Part shown: positions 1 to 8,419 of the stretch, one piece after another
How positions within the stretch are numbered: the stretch's first letter is position 1
Layout: each line of letters starts with the position of its first letter
Assembly: GCF_016862635.1 (NCBI RefSeq)
Contig: NZ_BONI01000004.1
Span: 62,001-126,000, forward strand
Reading direction: 5' to 3'
DNA: 64,000 nt
DNA from: Catellatospora coxensis
GTDB lineage: Bacteria > Actinomycetota > Actinomycetes > Mycobacteriales > Micromonosporaceae
Program-made: the position numbers and the translations under genes
The notes under the pieces: generated by a model
The model's database searches: none
What the model was told of the DNA's origin: nothing
Seen by the model: the letters and a program-made list of their open reading frames with translations, nothing else

Positions 1-2
1 TG

Positions 3-269
3 GTCGGCCACTCCGCGCCCGCGCACGCCGAGCGGCTGCGCCTGGCCGGTTCCGCGTGGCGCGGCGTGCTGCTGGCCGCCGGCCGCCACATGCGCAAACA
101 CATCCTGGGCGTACGCGTCATCGACCAGGACCTGGCCGCGATCCTGGTCCGGGGCGCACACCTGCTCGGGGCGCAGGCCGCCCTGTCCCGCCAGGCCGGC
201 AGCCTGCTGGTCAGCGTCCCCGCCGGCACCGCCCACCGCGTCCTGCACGGCGCGGGCATCCTGCACTGA
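3..269 (+). CDS. C-terminal part of an unidentified protein (5' end outside window)
   Basis: An open frame enters the window from the left and stops with TGA at 267-269, giving 88 residues. Third codon positions are almost all G or C, as in a real gene of this genome. The residues are rich in Ala, Leu, His and Arg, with an internal VIDQDLAAILVRGAHLLG stretch that could form helices. I do not recognise a family and there is no motif that allows one. Only the C-terminus is visible, so domain content cannot be judged. An internal ATG lies at 90, but nothing suggests that translation starts there. Confidence 0.6.
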   Translation, partial: VGHSAPAHAERLRLAGSAWRGVLLAAGRHMRKHILGVRVIDQDLAAILVRGAHLLGAQAALSRQAGSLLVSVPAGTAHRVLHGAGILH

Positions 270-589
270 GCATCGCGCTCGTCGATTCGGCCCGGCGTCT
301 CCTGCCGACGTTCGGACGCGGCCAGCCGTGCCCGGGTGGTCCCGCCGCTGGGGAGGGCCAGCTCGGCGGCTGCCGTTCCGGTGCGTAGTCCGATAAGATG
401 GCTTTGTCGCAGTCGCCGTTGGCGCGGTTCGACCCTTGATCCGTTTTTGTGGACGCTGGACGTCGCCATGGCAGCACCCAGCGTCCACAAAAACGGATCA
501 AGAGCCCGCGCCCCGGCCCGCCGATGGACGGCGCGACCGGGGTCTGTCGTACGTCGGCTCAGCTGTCGGCATAAAAACGGCAGGCGCGA
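270..589. other. Gene-less stretch of about 320 bases with a long hairpin
   Basis: Short frames here (for example 336-617 + and 211-501 -) have no family likeness and no usable start. The only clear structure is the 25-bp inverted repeat at 435-502. A TAAGAT-like AT-rich spot lies near 394-400. Confidence 0.5.
435..502. repeat. Perfect 25-bp inverted repeat with 18-base loop
   Basis: Arms 435-459 and 478-502 are exact reverse complements. The left arm holds a run of five T and the right arm five A. The stem could end transcription of the upstream gene in either direction, but there is no terminal U-tract outside the stem. It may equally be a mobile palindromic intergenic unit. Confidence 0.7.
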
Positions 590-615
590 ATTCCGTCAGG
601 CTAGCCTGACGGAAT
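590..615. promoter_or_regulatory. Perfect 26-bp palindrome spanning the -10 box and start codon
   Basis: Bases 590-615 read the same on both strands, centred between 602 and 603 (half-site TTCCGTCAGGCT). The palindrome contains TAGCCT at 602-607, a -10 box six bases before the ATG at 614, and it includes the first two bases of that ATG. A protein bound here would block polymerase, so this is probably the operator of the HTH protein that follows. Confidence 0.7.
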
Positions 616-988
616 GACCACGCCTGACGAGCTCGAACGCGAGCACACCCTCCAGACGGCCGTCACCCGCTACAACGACCTGCGCATGCGCGAGGCGCTC
701 GGCGAGGTCGGCCTCACCGTCGAAGAATCGCTTCAGGCACTGGCGCTCGGGGAGCTGATCATCCGCAAGGCCGGATACGGCCGGCAGTTGTCGGTGCGCG
801 GCGCGCGCAGTGCCGGGGCCTCCTGGGCGCAGATCGGCGCCGCGCTGGGCATGACGCGCCAATCAGCCTGGGAGGCACACACCCGCTGGATCAACTACCA
901 GGCCGAGCAGTTCCGCACCACCGGCGTCGCAGGTTTCGACGCCGAGCAGGAGGCGCAGGCCCGGGACCTGGCCGGCGACGGCGACTGA
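614..988 (+). CDS. Small helix-turn-helix protein, probably autoregulated
   Basis: A 124-residue protein. The N-terminal half is helical; residues about 70-95 (SWAQIGAALGMTRQSAWE) have the form of a helix-turn-helix seen in many small actinobacterial DNA-binding proteins. There is no signal peptide or membrane segment. The ATG at 614 has no Shine-Dalgarno site but sits six bases after a TAGCCT box, so the mRNA is probably leaderless. The 26-bp palindrome over the start implies that this protein, or a paralogue, represses its own gene. Its other targets are unknown. Confidence 0.75.
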   Translation: MTTPDELEREHTLQTAVTRYNDLRMREALGEVGLTVEESLQALALGELIIRKAGYGRQLSVRGARSAGASWAQIGAALGMTRQSAWEAHTRWINYQAEQFRTTGVAGFDAEQEAQARDLAGDGD

Positions 989-1062
989 TGCCGGCCCGCC
1001 GGACAGGGTGCGGGAGCGCCGGTCGCGGCGGGCCGCGGCGCGCGTCGGGTAGGTTCTGCGCC

Positions 1063-1986
1063 GTGGTCCGTCTGCGAATGCCGTCGGCCGCCGCGCTGGT
1101 CGTGGCGGTCCTGCTCGGCATGGGCGCGTGCACCGAGCCCACGCCGGAGCCGGTGCACCTGGACATCGCGACCGGCAGCCGCACCGGCGTCTACTACGTC
1201 TTCGGCGAGGCGTACAGGACGATCATCAATCGGGAGCTGCCGCACGTGCGGGCCAACGTGCTGGTGACCACGGCCTCGGCGGAGAACGTACGGCTCGTCG
1301 GCAGCGGCCAGGTGCAGCTCGGTTTCACCCAGGCCGACATCCTGCCCACCACCGGCAACCAGGTGCGCGCCGTGGCACGCGTCTACGACGACCTGCTGCA
1401 CCTGGTGGTACGCGCCGACGGCCCGGTGCGCCGGCTCGCCGACCTGCGCGGCCGTACCGTCTCGGTCGGCGCGCCCGGATCGGGTACCGCGATCACCGCG
1501 AACCGCCTGCTGGACGTCGCCGAACTGTCCGGCGACCAGGTGAAGGTCAGCCAGCTCGGCCTGGACGCGTCGGCGCAGGCGCTGGCCGACGGCGAGATCG
1601 ACGCGTTCTTCTTCTCCGGCGGCCCGCCGGTCAAGGCTGTCGAGCAGCTGGTCGACGCGATGCCGATCCGGCTCGTCGAGCTCGGTGAGTGGACCGAGCC
1701 GCTGCGGGTCCGCTACAGCGAGGTCTACGTCAGCCGCGACATCCCGTCGTCCGTCTACGGGCTGGACCCGATCAGCACCGTCGCCGACCCGAACTACCTC
1801 GTGGTCGGCGCGGACATGCCCGACGACCTGGTGTACGAGCTGACCCGGCTGCTCATGCAGTACCGCGACGAGCTCGGGGTCGCCCACCCGGCGGCGGGGC
1901 GCCTCAACCCGCAGTCGGCCATCGCAACCGCCCCCCTGCCCCTCCACCCGGGCGCAGCCCGCTACTACCAATCAATCAAGCCCTGA
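1063..1986 (+). CDS. TAXI-family TRAP transporter solute-binding lipoprotein
   Basis: A 307-residue exported protein. It begins with basic residues, a hydrophobic segment and a lipobox (LGMGAC), so it should be a membrane-anchored lipoprotein. The mature part starts LDIATGSRTGVYYVFGEAY and continues with the TASAENVRLV and VSVGAPGSGTAITA blocks typical of the TAXI family of binding proteins, which serve TRAP transporters for small organic acids or similar ligands. I chose the GTG at 1063 because a TAGGTT -10 box lies seven bases before it; an ATG at 1078 and a longer frame from 988 are alternatives. No TRAP permease gene is adjacent, so its partner must lie elsewhere or it acts in sensing. 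Confidence 0.8.
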   Translation: MVRLRMPSAAALVVAVLLGMGACTEPTPEPVHLDIATGSRTGVYYVFGEAYRTIINRELPHVRANVLVTTASAENVRLVGSGQVQLGFTQADILPTTGNQVRAVARVYDDLLHLVVRADGPVRRLADLRGRTVSVGAPGSGTAITANRLLDVAELSGDQVKVSQLGLDASAQALADGEIDAFFFSGGPPVKAVEQLVDAMPIRLVELGEWTEPLRVRYSEVYVSRDIPSSVYGLDPISTVADPNYLVVGADMPDDLVYELTRLLMQYRDELGVAHPAAGRLNPQSAIATAPLPLHPGAARYYQSIKP

Positions 1987-2011
1987 CACCCACCCCGGGC
2001 CCCGCGCCCCG

Positions 2012-2074
2012 CGCAACTCTTAATGACTCGCGGCCTTGGGCCGTGTCTGAGGCCGCGAGTCGTTAAGAGTTGCG
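2012..2074. terminator. 24-bp inverted repeat between convergent genes
   Basis: Arms 2012-2035 and 2051-2074 pair with a single mismatch, around a 15-base loop. The position between the ends of a rightward and a leftward gene fits a bidirectional terminator, though the arms are much longer than usual. Confidence 0.65.
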
Positions 2075-2103
2075 GCAGAGGGCTGGGTCGGCCCGGTTGC
2101 CGG

Positions 2104-2436
2104 TCAGCGGTCGGCGGGGACTGTGTCGGCCTGTTCGACCTGGTGGATGAGCTGCTTGAGGTGGGCGATCTCGGTGCGCAGGGCGGCCTCGCCGGTGGCG
2201 GTGAGGGTGACCCAGGTGCGGGGGCGCTTGCCCTCGTACCCCTTCTCGATCCGGATCAGCTCGGCCTTCTCCAGCACGGTCAGGTGCTGTCCGAGGTTGC
2301 CGGCGGTCAGCTGCAGGGTCTCGCGCAGGAAGCCGAACTCCACCTGGCGGGCCTGGTGCGTGATGGCCATGATGCCCAGCCGGACGCGCTGGTGGACGAC
2401 GTCGTCGAGGCCGTTGGCCGGATGTGCGGTCGTCAC
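2104..2436 (-). CDS. Winged-helix transcriptional regulator
   Basis: A 110-residue protein with a winged helix-turn-helix of the short MarR/PadR-like type: DDVVHQRVRLGIMAI, then a recognition region around LQLTAGNLGQHLTVLEKAELI and a wing ending RPRTWVTLTATGEAAL. Proteins of this kind usually dimerise through the C-terminal helix (ALRTEIAHLKQLIHQVE). The GTG start overlaps the stop codon of the upstream membrane-protein gene by three bases, so translation is coupled. In such pairs the regulator generally controls its own operon, and the membrane partner is often a transporter or sensor. Ligand unknown. Confidence 0.85.
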   Translation of the reverse strand: MTTAHPANGLDDVVHQRVRLGIMAITHQARQVEFGFLRETLQLTAGNLGQHLTVLEKAELIRIEKGYEGKRPRTWVTLTATGEAALRTEIAHLKQLIHQVEQADTVPADR

Positions 2437-3158
2437 GCCTCGACCTCGGAGGCCCGCCGGAACAGCGCGAACACGGCGGACCCGAGCAGCAGAACCACCG
2501 CCGGGACGAGCAGGTGCGGCAGGAAGAACCACCGCGATGACGACTGGATGACCTGAGCGCCCATGATCGCCACGATAGCCAGCAGCACGACGCTGTACGC
2601 CAGCAGTGCCCAGTGCCGCTCCACCCAGGCGAGCACCAGCAGGGCCAGCCCGATCACGGCGACGGGACTGGCCAGCCCGTTGACTACCCACGCGGCGGGT
2701 CCGACCTCGATGTCGGCGGGCGAGGACGGGTCGGCGGGCACCGGGATGAGCGGGTGGAACGTCAGCCAGCTGGACACGGCCGTCATCAGCACGGCCAGCG
2801 CGACGCCGACGGTGATGTAGGGGCGGATCGGGGTGCCCAGGCCGCGCCGCCGGGACTGCCTGACGTAGAAGCCCGCGATCACCGCGTACGCGATGGTGAG
2901 CGCGACGGTCCAGTACGCGAGTTCGGCCGGGTTGGGTGCAGGGCAGACCCGGTACTCGGGACCGGTCTGGCACGCGTCGAAGACGTCCCAGTAGGGGGCG
3001 TACCGGTACACGGGAATCGCGAGGAGGGTGACCGTCGCGAGGACCAGCAGCGGGAACCAGGTCCCGCGCTGGGCGACACGGACCTGGCGCGTCAGGTCGC
3101 GCACCGACGCCAGCAGCTCTTGCGGACTGTTCGCCTGAGGAACGGACTCGTGTGTCAT
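2433..3158 (-). CDS. Integral membrane protein, partner of the winged-helix regulator
   Basis: A 241-residue protein with about six hydrophobic segments, at roughly 35-52, 82-100, 117-135, 150-170, 178-200 and 210-230. The N-terminal 30 residues are cytosolic and polar. There is no transport or enzyme motif I can name. It is the first gene of a two-gene leftward operon with the regulator. Just upstream on the minus strand is TGTAAT followed after 14 bases by the ATG, so the leader is short and lacks a ribosome site. Similar membrane protein/regulator pairs are common in actinobacteria, but their function is mostly unproven. Confidence 0.75.
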   Translation of the reverse strand: MTHESVPQANSPQELLASVRDLTRQVRVAQRGTWFPLLVLATVTLLAIPVYRYAPYWDVFDACQTGPEYRVCPAPNPAELAYWTVALTIAYAVIAGFYVRQSRRRGLGTPIRPYITVGVALAVLMTAVSSWLTFHPLIPVPADPSSPADIEVGPAAWVVNGLASPVAVIGLALLVLAWVERHWALLAYSVVLLAIVAIMGAQVIQSSSRWFFLPHLLVPAVVLLLGSAVFALFRRASEVEA

Positions 3159-3200
3159 GCAGTTAGCTTTGCATTACAGACCAGTCCGCGCAAGAGAGCT

Positions 3201-4595
3201 TTACCGGTTCTCGCAAGTCGCACCGTCCAAGCCGGGCAGCCACACCCGGGCGTCCAGGCCGCGCTGGCCCGCGTGGGTCATGGCAAGCTTGCCGCCGGAC
3301 GCGTCGACGAGCACGGCCGCGATGGTCAGGCCCAGCCCGGAGCCGTCGATGTTCTGCGCGTCCGGGGCCCGCCAGAAGCGTTCGGTGGCCTGGTCGAGCT
3401 GGGCGTCGGTCATGCCGGGACCGTCGTCGCGCACGTGCACCGCGATCCCGTCGTCGGCGGTCCGCACCTCCACCTCGACCCGGCCGCCCGGCCCGCTGAA
3501 CTTGACCGCGTTGTCGATCAGCGCGTCCAGGGTCTGGTCGAGCGCGGTCGGCACGACGTGCACCAGCGCCACCGGCGGCCCGACGGTCAGCGTGAGGGTG
3601 GTGCCGTGGTGCCGGGCCAGCGGTTCCCACGCCGCTACCCGCGACTCGGCGACCGCGACCGCGTCGATGGTGACCAGCTGGTGCCGGCCGCGTTCGGCGC
3701 GGGCCAGGGTGAGCAGCCCGTCGAGCACCGTCGCCAGCCGGTCGGTCTCCTCCAGGGCGAGCCGGTGCTCGCTGCGGCCGTCGTCGTCGGCCAGACTCGG
3801 CCCGAGCTCCTCGACACGCAGCCGCAGCGCGGTGAGCGGGTTGCGCAGCTGGTGGCTGGCGTGGGCGACGAAGGCGCGCTGGCGTTCCATGGCGTCGGCC
3901 ACGGCGTACGCCATGTCGTTGAAACTGCGCGTGAGCCGCCGCAGCTCCGGCGGGCCGGCCTGGTCGGAGATCCGGGTGTTGCCGTCGCCCGCGGCGACGT
4001 CGTGGGTCATCGCGTCGAGCACGGTGACCGGGCGCAGCACCCAGTTGGCCAGGCTACGCGCGGTGAGCACGCAGGCCAGCGCGGCGAGCAGGCCGATGCC
4101 GCCCAGCGCCAGCCACCAGAAGGTCACCGCGTCGCGGACCCGGTCGGCGGGCGACACGATGATCACCATGCCGAGGACCTCGCCGTTGTCGTTGACCGGC
4201 ACGGCGACCACGATCGGATCGCCGGTCCAGGGCAGCACCGACTCCGCCGAGCTGTACTGCTGCCCGGCCAGCGCGGCGCGCACGGCGGCCTCGCCGCGAG
4301 CCGGTTCGAGGTGGTAGCTCACCGAGCGGACGAAGGTGTGCCGGTCGCGGTCGAGGACGGCCGCGCCGATGCCGTACAGCTCGTCGTAGCGGGCCAGCTC
4401 GTCGCGGACCGTGCCGACGGTGTCGGTGCGCAGGCCGGGGCGGGCCAGGGCGGCGAAGCGGGTCGCGTCGGCCAGCCGGTCGGCGCGGACCAGGTCGGAT
4501 TCGCGGCTGGCCAGGGTGAGTGCCAGCGGGATCTCCAGGGCCAGCAGGACCAGCGTCATCAGCAGCAGGTAGCTGGCGGCCAGGCGTTGGCGCAC
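3201..4595 (-). CDS. Membrane sensor histidine kinase
   Basis: A 464-residue kinase with the usual order: membrane segment 8-30, extracellular sensor to about 155, second membrane segment near 160-182, HAMP linker, dimerisation domain with the phosphorylated His in SHQLRNPL near residue 246, then the ATPase domain with N-box (LIDNAVKFSG), G1 (DDGPGM) and G2 (GSGLGL). It autophosphorylates and passes the phosphate to the neighbouring OmpR-type regulator. The GTG at 4595 is two bases after the regulator stop, so the two are one operon. The signal it senses is not evident. Confidence 0.92.
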   Translation of the reverse strand: MRQRLAASYLLLMTLVLLALEIPLALTLASRESDLVRADRLADATRFAALARPGLRTDTVGTVRDELARYDELYGIGAAVLDRDRHTFVRSVSYHLEPARGEAAVRAALAGQQYSSAESVLPWTGDPIVVAVPVNDNGEVLGMVIIVSPADRVRDAVTFWWLALGGIGLLAALACVLTARSLANWVLRPVTVLDAMTHDVAAGDGNTRISDQAGPPELRRLTRSFNDMAYAVADAMERQRAFVAHASHQLRNPLTALRLRVEELGPSLADDDGRSEHRLALEETDRLATVLDGLLTLARAERGRHQLVTIDAVAVAESRVAAWEPLARHHGTTLTLTVGPPVALVHVVPTALDQTLDALIDNAVKFSGPGGRVEVEVRTADDGIAVHVRDDGPGMTDAQLDQATERFWRAPDAQNIDGSGLGLTIAAVLVDASGGKLAMTHAGQRGLDARVWLPGLDGATCENR

Positions 4596-4597
4596 GG

Positions 4598-5254
4598 CTA
4601 CTCGCCGCGCAGCCGGTAGCCGACGCCGCGCACCGATTCGATGAGCCGCGGGTCGCCGAGCTTGCCGCGCAGGGAGCCGACGTGCACCTCGACGGTGTGC
4701 CGGGCGACCCAGGTGGTCTGCCAGGCGTCGAGCAGGATGCGGTCGCGGGTGATGACCAGGCCGGGGTGGCGGGCCAGCGACAGCAGGATGTCGAACTCCT
4801 TGCGGGTCAGCGCGACGTCGTTGCCGTCGACGGTGACGGCGCGGGCGGGCACGTCGATGCGCACCCGGCCGGCCACGATCACCATCAGCTCGGGGGAGGC
4901 GTACGACGCCCGGCGCAGCACCGCCTCGATGCGCGCCTGCAGCTCGACCATGGAGAACGGCTTGACCACGTAGTCGTCCGCGCCGACGCGCAGCCCGACC
5001 ACCCGGTCGCGCTCCTCGCCGCGGGCGGTGACCGCGATGATGCCCAGCTGGGGGCTGCGGGCGCGCAGGGTGCGGCACACGTCGAGGCCGTCGCCGTCGG
5101 GCAGGGACAGGTCGAGCAGCACCAGATCGCAGGGGGCGGCGGACAGGGCCGCGGCGGCGGTGGCGGCGTGCTCGACGTCGTACCCGCGGCGGGTCAGCGC
5201 GGCGCTCATCGCGGTGGCGACCCGCAGATCGTCCTCGACCAGCAGGATGCGCAA
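4598..5254 (-). CDS. OmpR-family response regulator
   Basis: A 218-residue regulator. The receiver domain has the acidic pair at D9-D10, the phosphoacceptor D48 (LVLLDLSLPDGDG), the switch Thr in AVTARG and Lys in VVKPF. The C-terminal winged helix ends ESVRGVGYRLRGE, as in the OmpR/PhoB family. Phosphorylation by the kinase downstream should trigger dimerisation and DNA binding. The start is TTG at 5254, supported by a GGGGAGG ribosome site a few bases upstream and by the exact receiver N-terminus MRILLVEDD; no ATG or GTG fits. Confidence 0.93.
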   Translation of the reverse strand: MRILLVEDDLRVATAMSAALTRRGYDVEHAATAAAALSAAPCDLVLLDLSLPDGDGLDVCRTLRARSPQLGIIAVTARGEERDRVVGLRVGADDYVVKPFSMVELQARIEAVLRRASYASPELMVIVAGRVRIDVPARAVTVDGNDVALTRKEFDILLSLARHPGLVITRDRILLDAWQTTWVARHTVEVHVGSLRGKLGDPRLIESVRGVGYRLRGE

Positions 5255-5383
5255 CTGACCTCCCCTCCACGCCCGTGTGGCCTTCGATGATGCGTTACGC
5301 CCGCACCCGGCTGCCAGCGGGGCCGGTCCGCATCGATTGATGCCTTGACTTGGATCGGCGCCGGTGGTTGACTCGAAATGTAT

Positions 5384-5400
5384 TTAAGAAAGTTTCCTAA
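5384..5400. promoter_or_regulatory. Imperfect AT-rich palindrome, possible operator
   Basis: TTAAGAAAGTTTCCTAA is a 17-base palindrome around a central G with one mismatch. It stands out in very GC-rich DNA and is preceded by TTGACT boxes at 5345 and 5368. It lies about 200 bases before the next rightward gene, so its target is unclear. Confidence 0.4.
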
Positions 5401-5532
5401 TCATTCGTGCGTCCGTCCGGCCGGGGGAGAAGGCCGCCGGGCGCAGGTCGTCGCCGGTCCGTCGGTGGGGCGCGGCGACGGCCGTTCCGGCGATCGTCGC
5501 GCGCCGTGCCGCAGCGACGACCGCCGGGTGTG

Positions 5533-5579
5533 CCGGGCACCCGGGCGGAGCATGGTGTGTCATGCGCCCGGGTGCCCGG
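5533..5579. repeat. 15-bp GC-rich hairpin just before a promoter
   Basis: Arms 5533-5547 and 5565-5579 (CCGGGCACCCGGGCG and its complement) pair perfectly around 17 bases. It ends five bases before the TACGGT -10 box of the oxidoreductase gene and may insulate that promoter or bind a regulator. Confidence 0.5.
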
Positions 5580-5595
5580 GGCGTACGGTTTGCCG

Positions 5596-6675
5596 GTGAC
5601 CCAGAACCCCATCAGGTATGCCGTCGTCGGGCGCGGCTGGCGCGCGCAGTTCTTCTTCAAGCTGGCCGAGTTGATGCCCGAGCGGTTCACGGTGACCGGC
5701 GTGATGACCCGCTCCGTCGAGGCCGCCGCCGAGGTGTCCGGACGCTGGCGGCTGCCCGTCACCCAGGACCTCGGCGACCTGCTGCGCACCGGCGACCCGG
5801 AGTACGTCATCACCTCGGTGCCGTGGGGCGTGAACCCCGGCCTGGTCGAGACGCTGGTGGAGCGCGGCCTGCCGGTCCTGTCGGAGACCCCGCCCGCCCC
5901 GGACCTCGACGGCCTGCGCAAGCTCTGGACACAGGTCGGCAAGGCCGAGAAGGTCCAGGTCGCCGAGCAGTACCTGCTGCTGCCCGACCACGCGGCCCGG
6001 CTCGCGGTGCTGCGGTCCGGCGTCATCGGCGAGCGCACCTCGGCGCAGGTGTCGTCCACGCACGGCTACCACGCGGTGTCGATGCTGCGCGGCATGCTCG
6101 ACGTCGGCATGGGCCCGGCGAGTGTGCACGCCCGCACCTTCACCGCGCCGCTGGCCGACCCGATGAGCCCGGCCGGCTGGCGTGACGACGCCACCCCGAA
6201 GCCCGCCGTGAACACCCTGGCCACCATCGACTTCGGCGGCAAGAGCGGCCTGTACGACTTCACCGACAACCAGTGGTGGAACCAGTTGCGCACCCGGCGC
6301 ATCGTGGTCCGCGGCAGCCTCGGCGAGCTGGTCGACGACCGCGTGGTGCGGCTGCAGGGCACCCGGACCGTGCTGGAGTCGGAGCTGCGCCGCCGCCAGA
6401 CCGGCCGCGACCTCAACCTCGAAGGCTTCGACCTGGACCACATCAGCTTCGACGGCGCGGTCGTCTACACCAACCCCTACCCGGGCGTGCGGCTGTCCGA
6501 CGAGGAGATCGCCATCGCGACCCTCCTGGAGGCGACCGGCCGCTGGGCGCGCGGCGAGGCCGAGCAGCCCTACCCCCTGGCCCAGGCCTGCCAGGACCAC
6601 CTGATCAGCCTCGCCATCGACGAGTCCGCCCGCACCGGCCGGACCGTCGACGTCGGTGCCGAACCCTGGCAGTGA
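5596..6675 (+). CDS. Gfo/Idh/MocA-family NAD(P)-dependent oxidoreductase
   Basis: A 359-residue protein. The N-terminal Rossmann domain begins IRYAVVGRGWRAQFF and includes YVITSVPWGVNPGL and GLPVLSETPPAPD, matching the dinucleotide-binding half of the Gfo/Idh/MocA family, where the EKP-like motif is replaced by ETP. The remainder fits the alpha/beta substrate-binding half. Such enzymes oxidise or reduce sugars, inositols or related compounds with NAD(P). The GTG at 5596 follows a TACGGT box by six bases (leaderless). The longer frame back to 5407 has no family likeness and was rejected. Substrate unknown; no sugar genes are adjacent. Confidence 0.85.
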   Translation: MTQNPIRYAVVGRGWRAQFFFKLAELMPERFTVTGVMTRSVEAAAEVSGRWRLPVTQDLGDLLRTGDPEYVITSVPWGVNPGLVETLVERGLPVLSETPPAPDLDGLRKLWTQVGKAEKVQVAEQYLLLPDHAARLAVLRSGVIGERTSAQVSSTHGYHAVSMLRGMLDVGMGPASVHARTFTAPLADPMSPAGWRDDATPKPAVNTLATIDFGGKSGLYDFTDNQWWNQLRTRRIVVRGSLGELVDDRVVRLQGTRTVLESELRRRQTGRDLNLEGFDLDHISFDGAVVYTNPYPGVRLSDEEIAIATLLEATGRWARGEAEQPYPLAQACQDHLISLAIDESARTGRTVDVGAEPWQ

Positions 6676-6690
6676 CTCGACGCCTGCGGG

Positions 6691-7461
6691 TCAGGCGGGG
6701 AATTTCTCGCCGGTGAGCTGGGCGCACGCGGCGAGCAGGCGCTCCTGGGCGGCGAGGTCGTAGGCGGCGGCGTTGGCGCGCAGGTCCTGGCGGCGTTTGA
6801 GGTAGCGGCCGCTGAAGCCGACCTCGGCGGGGTCGGCGGTGGCCAGCCACACCTGCGTCTCGGCTCCGTCGGCGAGTTCGTCCGTGGCGTTCGGGCCGCC
6901 CATCCGGGTCTTGATCCAGCCGGGGTCGACGGCGTTGCTCAGCACCGCCGGGAACAGCCGTGCCACCGCGAACGCCAGCAGCACGTCGTGCAGCTTCGAG
7001 TCGCTGTAGGCCTGCATGCCGCTCCATGCCTTGCGCTCGAACTGCAGGTCGTCGAAGTCGGCCCGGCCGGCTGCCTCCAGGCCGGAGGTCAGGTACACCA
7101 GCCGCTGCGGCAGCGGCATCAGGGCCGTCAGCAGGTACGGGGCGAGCACGTTGACGGCGAAGGTGCGTTCGATGCCGTCCTCGGTGAGTTCCCGCCGGGC
7201 GGCCGAGCCCACCCCGACATTGTGGATCACCGCGTCGTACGGCCCGTGCGCGTTCGCCGCCGCGGCCAGCGACCGGGTCTGCGCCAGCGACGACACGTCG
7301 CCGACGAGCACCGCGGCGGCATCCGGCACCGCGTCGCGGGTCTGCGCGGCGCGCTGCTCGTTGCGGGCGTGCAGCACCACCCGGTGCCCGAGGGCGAGCA
7401 GTTCGCGCGCCGTGTGCAGGCCGATGCCGTCGGCCGAACCGGTGACCAGAACGCTGCTCAT
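6691..7461 (-). CDS. Short-chain dehydrogenase/reductase
   Basis: A 256-residue classical SDR: cofactor motif TGSADGIG at the N-terminus, NVG in place of the usual NAG, and the catalytic YSDSK. It should reduce or oxidise a carbonyl/alcohol with NAD(P)H in the cytosol. The ATG at 7461 begins exactly at the canonical SDR N-terminus; the upstream extension to 7647 does not resemble the family. It is transcribed away from the azoreductase gene at 7709 across a 247-base intergenic region, so the two may share control. Substrate cannot be told. Confidence 0.85.
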   Translation of the reverse strand: MSSVLVTGSADGIGLHTARELLALGHRVVLHARNEQRAAQTRDAVPDAAAVLVGDVSSLAQTRSLAAAANAHGPYDAVIHNVGVGSAARRELTEDGIERTFAVNVLAPYLLTALMPLPQRLVYLTSGLEAAGRADFDDLQFERKAWSGMQAYSDSKLHDVLLAFAVARLFPAVLSNAVDPGWIKTRMGGPNATDELADGAETQVWLATADPAEVGFSGRYLKRRQDLRANAAAYDLAAQERLLAACAQLTGEKFPA

Positions 7462-7708
7462 GCGGGGCGCCTTTCCGATGGTGGATCTCCGGCGGCCAAC
7501 CCTACGCCGGAGGGCCCGCGGCGGCGAATCGCACTCCTTGCGTCGGAGGTCGAGATCGTATCCGTCCGGATCGGATTCCAGTGGTAACGAACGTAATTCG
7601 CATTGGTCCGCAGGCGTCCCTCGAATGATTGCCAACTTCCGACACATCGGCAGTGTTACCGCTGGTTGTCGCTAGATTGGCCTTCACTTCACACTGATGA
7701 GGGAACGC

Positions 7709-8362
7709 ATGCGCATTCTGCACATCATCGCCACGCCCCGGGGTTCCGAATCCCATTCGCTTCGTGTTTCCGAGGCGTTTCTCCAAGGCGTGCGCGAGCA
7801 GTCCGGCGACGTCACCGTCGACGTCGTCGACCTGTACCGCCAGGACCTTCCGGCGGTGGCCGGTGACAACATCGAGGCGAAGTACACGCTGATGGTGGGC
7901 CGCCCGATCGACCGGAGCCATCAGGAGTCGTGGCGGCAGATCGAGTCGCTGATCGAGCACTTCGTCTCCGCCGACGTTTACCTGATCACCGCGCCGATGT
8001 GGAACTTCGGCGTGCCCTACGCGCTGAAGTACTACATCGACTGCCTCGTGCAGCCCGGATACCTGTTCCGGTACGACGAGACGGGCCAGGTCGTGCCGAT
8101 GGTCAACGGCAAGCGCATGGTCTGCGTGACCTCCCGCGGCGCGGACTACTCCGCGGGCTCCTACCTGCACTCGTACGACTTCCAGGAGCCGTACCTGCGG
8201 GCGATCTTCGGGTTCGTCGGCATCACCGACCTGCAGTTCATCCACGCCCAGCCGATGGACATCACCCCGCACCAGCGCGAGGCCGCCCTGACCGGGGCCG
8301 TCGCGCAGGCCCGCGATCTGGGCCGGGGCTTCCTCTCGCCGGCCGTCGGCGTGCCGGCCTAA
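7709..8362 (+). CDS. azoR: FMN-dependent NADH azoreductase / flavodoxin-fold quinone reductase
   Basis: A 217-residue flavodoxin-fold protein. It starts MRILHIIATPRGSESHS, the phosphate-binding loop, and carries PMWNFGVPYALKYYIDC, the FMN-binding and dimer block typical of AzoR (AcpD), and later SRGADYS. Such dimers use NADH to reduce quinones and azo compounds and protect against electrophiles. A GAGGGAA ribosome site lies just before the ATG at 7709; an in-frame ATG at 7697 overlaps this site and is less likely. It is divergent from an SDR gene, a common pairing for quinone or aldehyde stress, although no regulator is adjacent. Confidence 0.88.
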   Translation: MRILHIIATPRGSESHSLRVSEAFLQGVREQSGDVTVDVVDLYRQDLPAVAGDNIEAKYTLMVGRPIDRSHQESWRQIESLIEHFVSADVYLITAPMWNFGVPYALKYYIDCLVQPGYLFRYDETGQVVPMVNGKRMVCVTSRGADYSAGSYLHSYDFQEPYLRAIFGFVGITDLQFIHAQPMDITPHQREAALTGAVAQARDLGRGFLSPAVGVPA

Positions 8363-8375
8363 GCCCTGACCCTCC

Positions 8376-8413
8376 GTCCCGGGGACCCGTGCTCGCGGCT
8401 GGGTCCCCGGGAC
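8376..8413. terminator. Bidirectional terminator hairpin
   Basis: A perfect 13-bp stem (8376-8388 with 8401-8413) around a 12-base loop, placed between the ends of the azoreductase gene and the leftward DUF1906 gene. Confidence 0.75.
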
Positions 8414-8419
8414 GATTCG

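Larger units (their letters stand above)
5270..5580. other. Gene-less stretch of about 310 bases with two inverted repeats
   Basis: It lies between the leftward response regulator and the rightward oxidoreductase. Frames here look non-coding. It holds the AT-rich imperfect palindrome at 5384-5400 and a strong GC hairpin at 5533-5579. Confidence 0.5.

Noticed and set aside
2613-4619. 668-codon plus-strand ORF opposite the histidine kinase and membrane protein
   Set aside because: GC-rich antisense shadow of clear genes on the other strand; composition dominated by Val, Gly, Arg and His.
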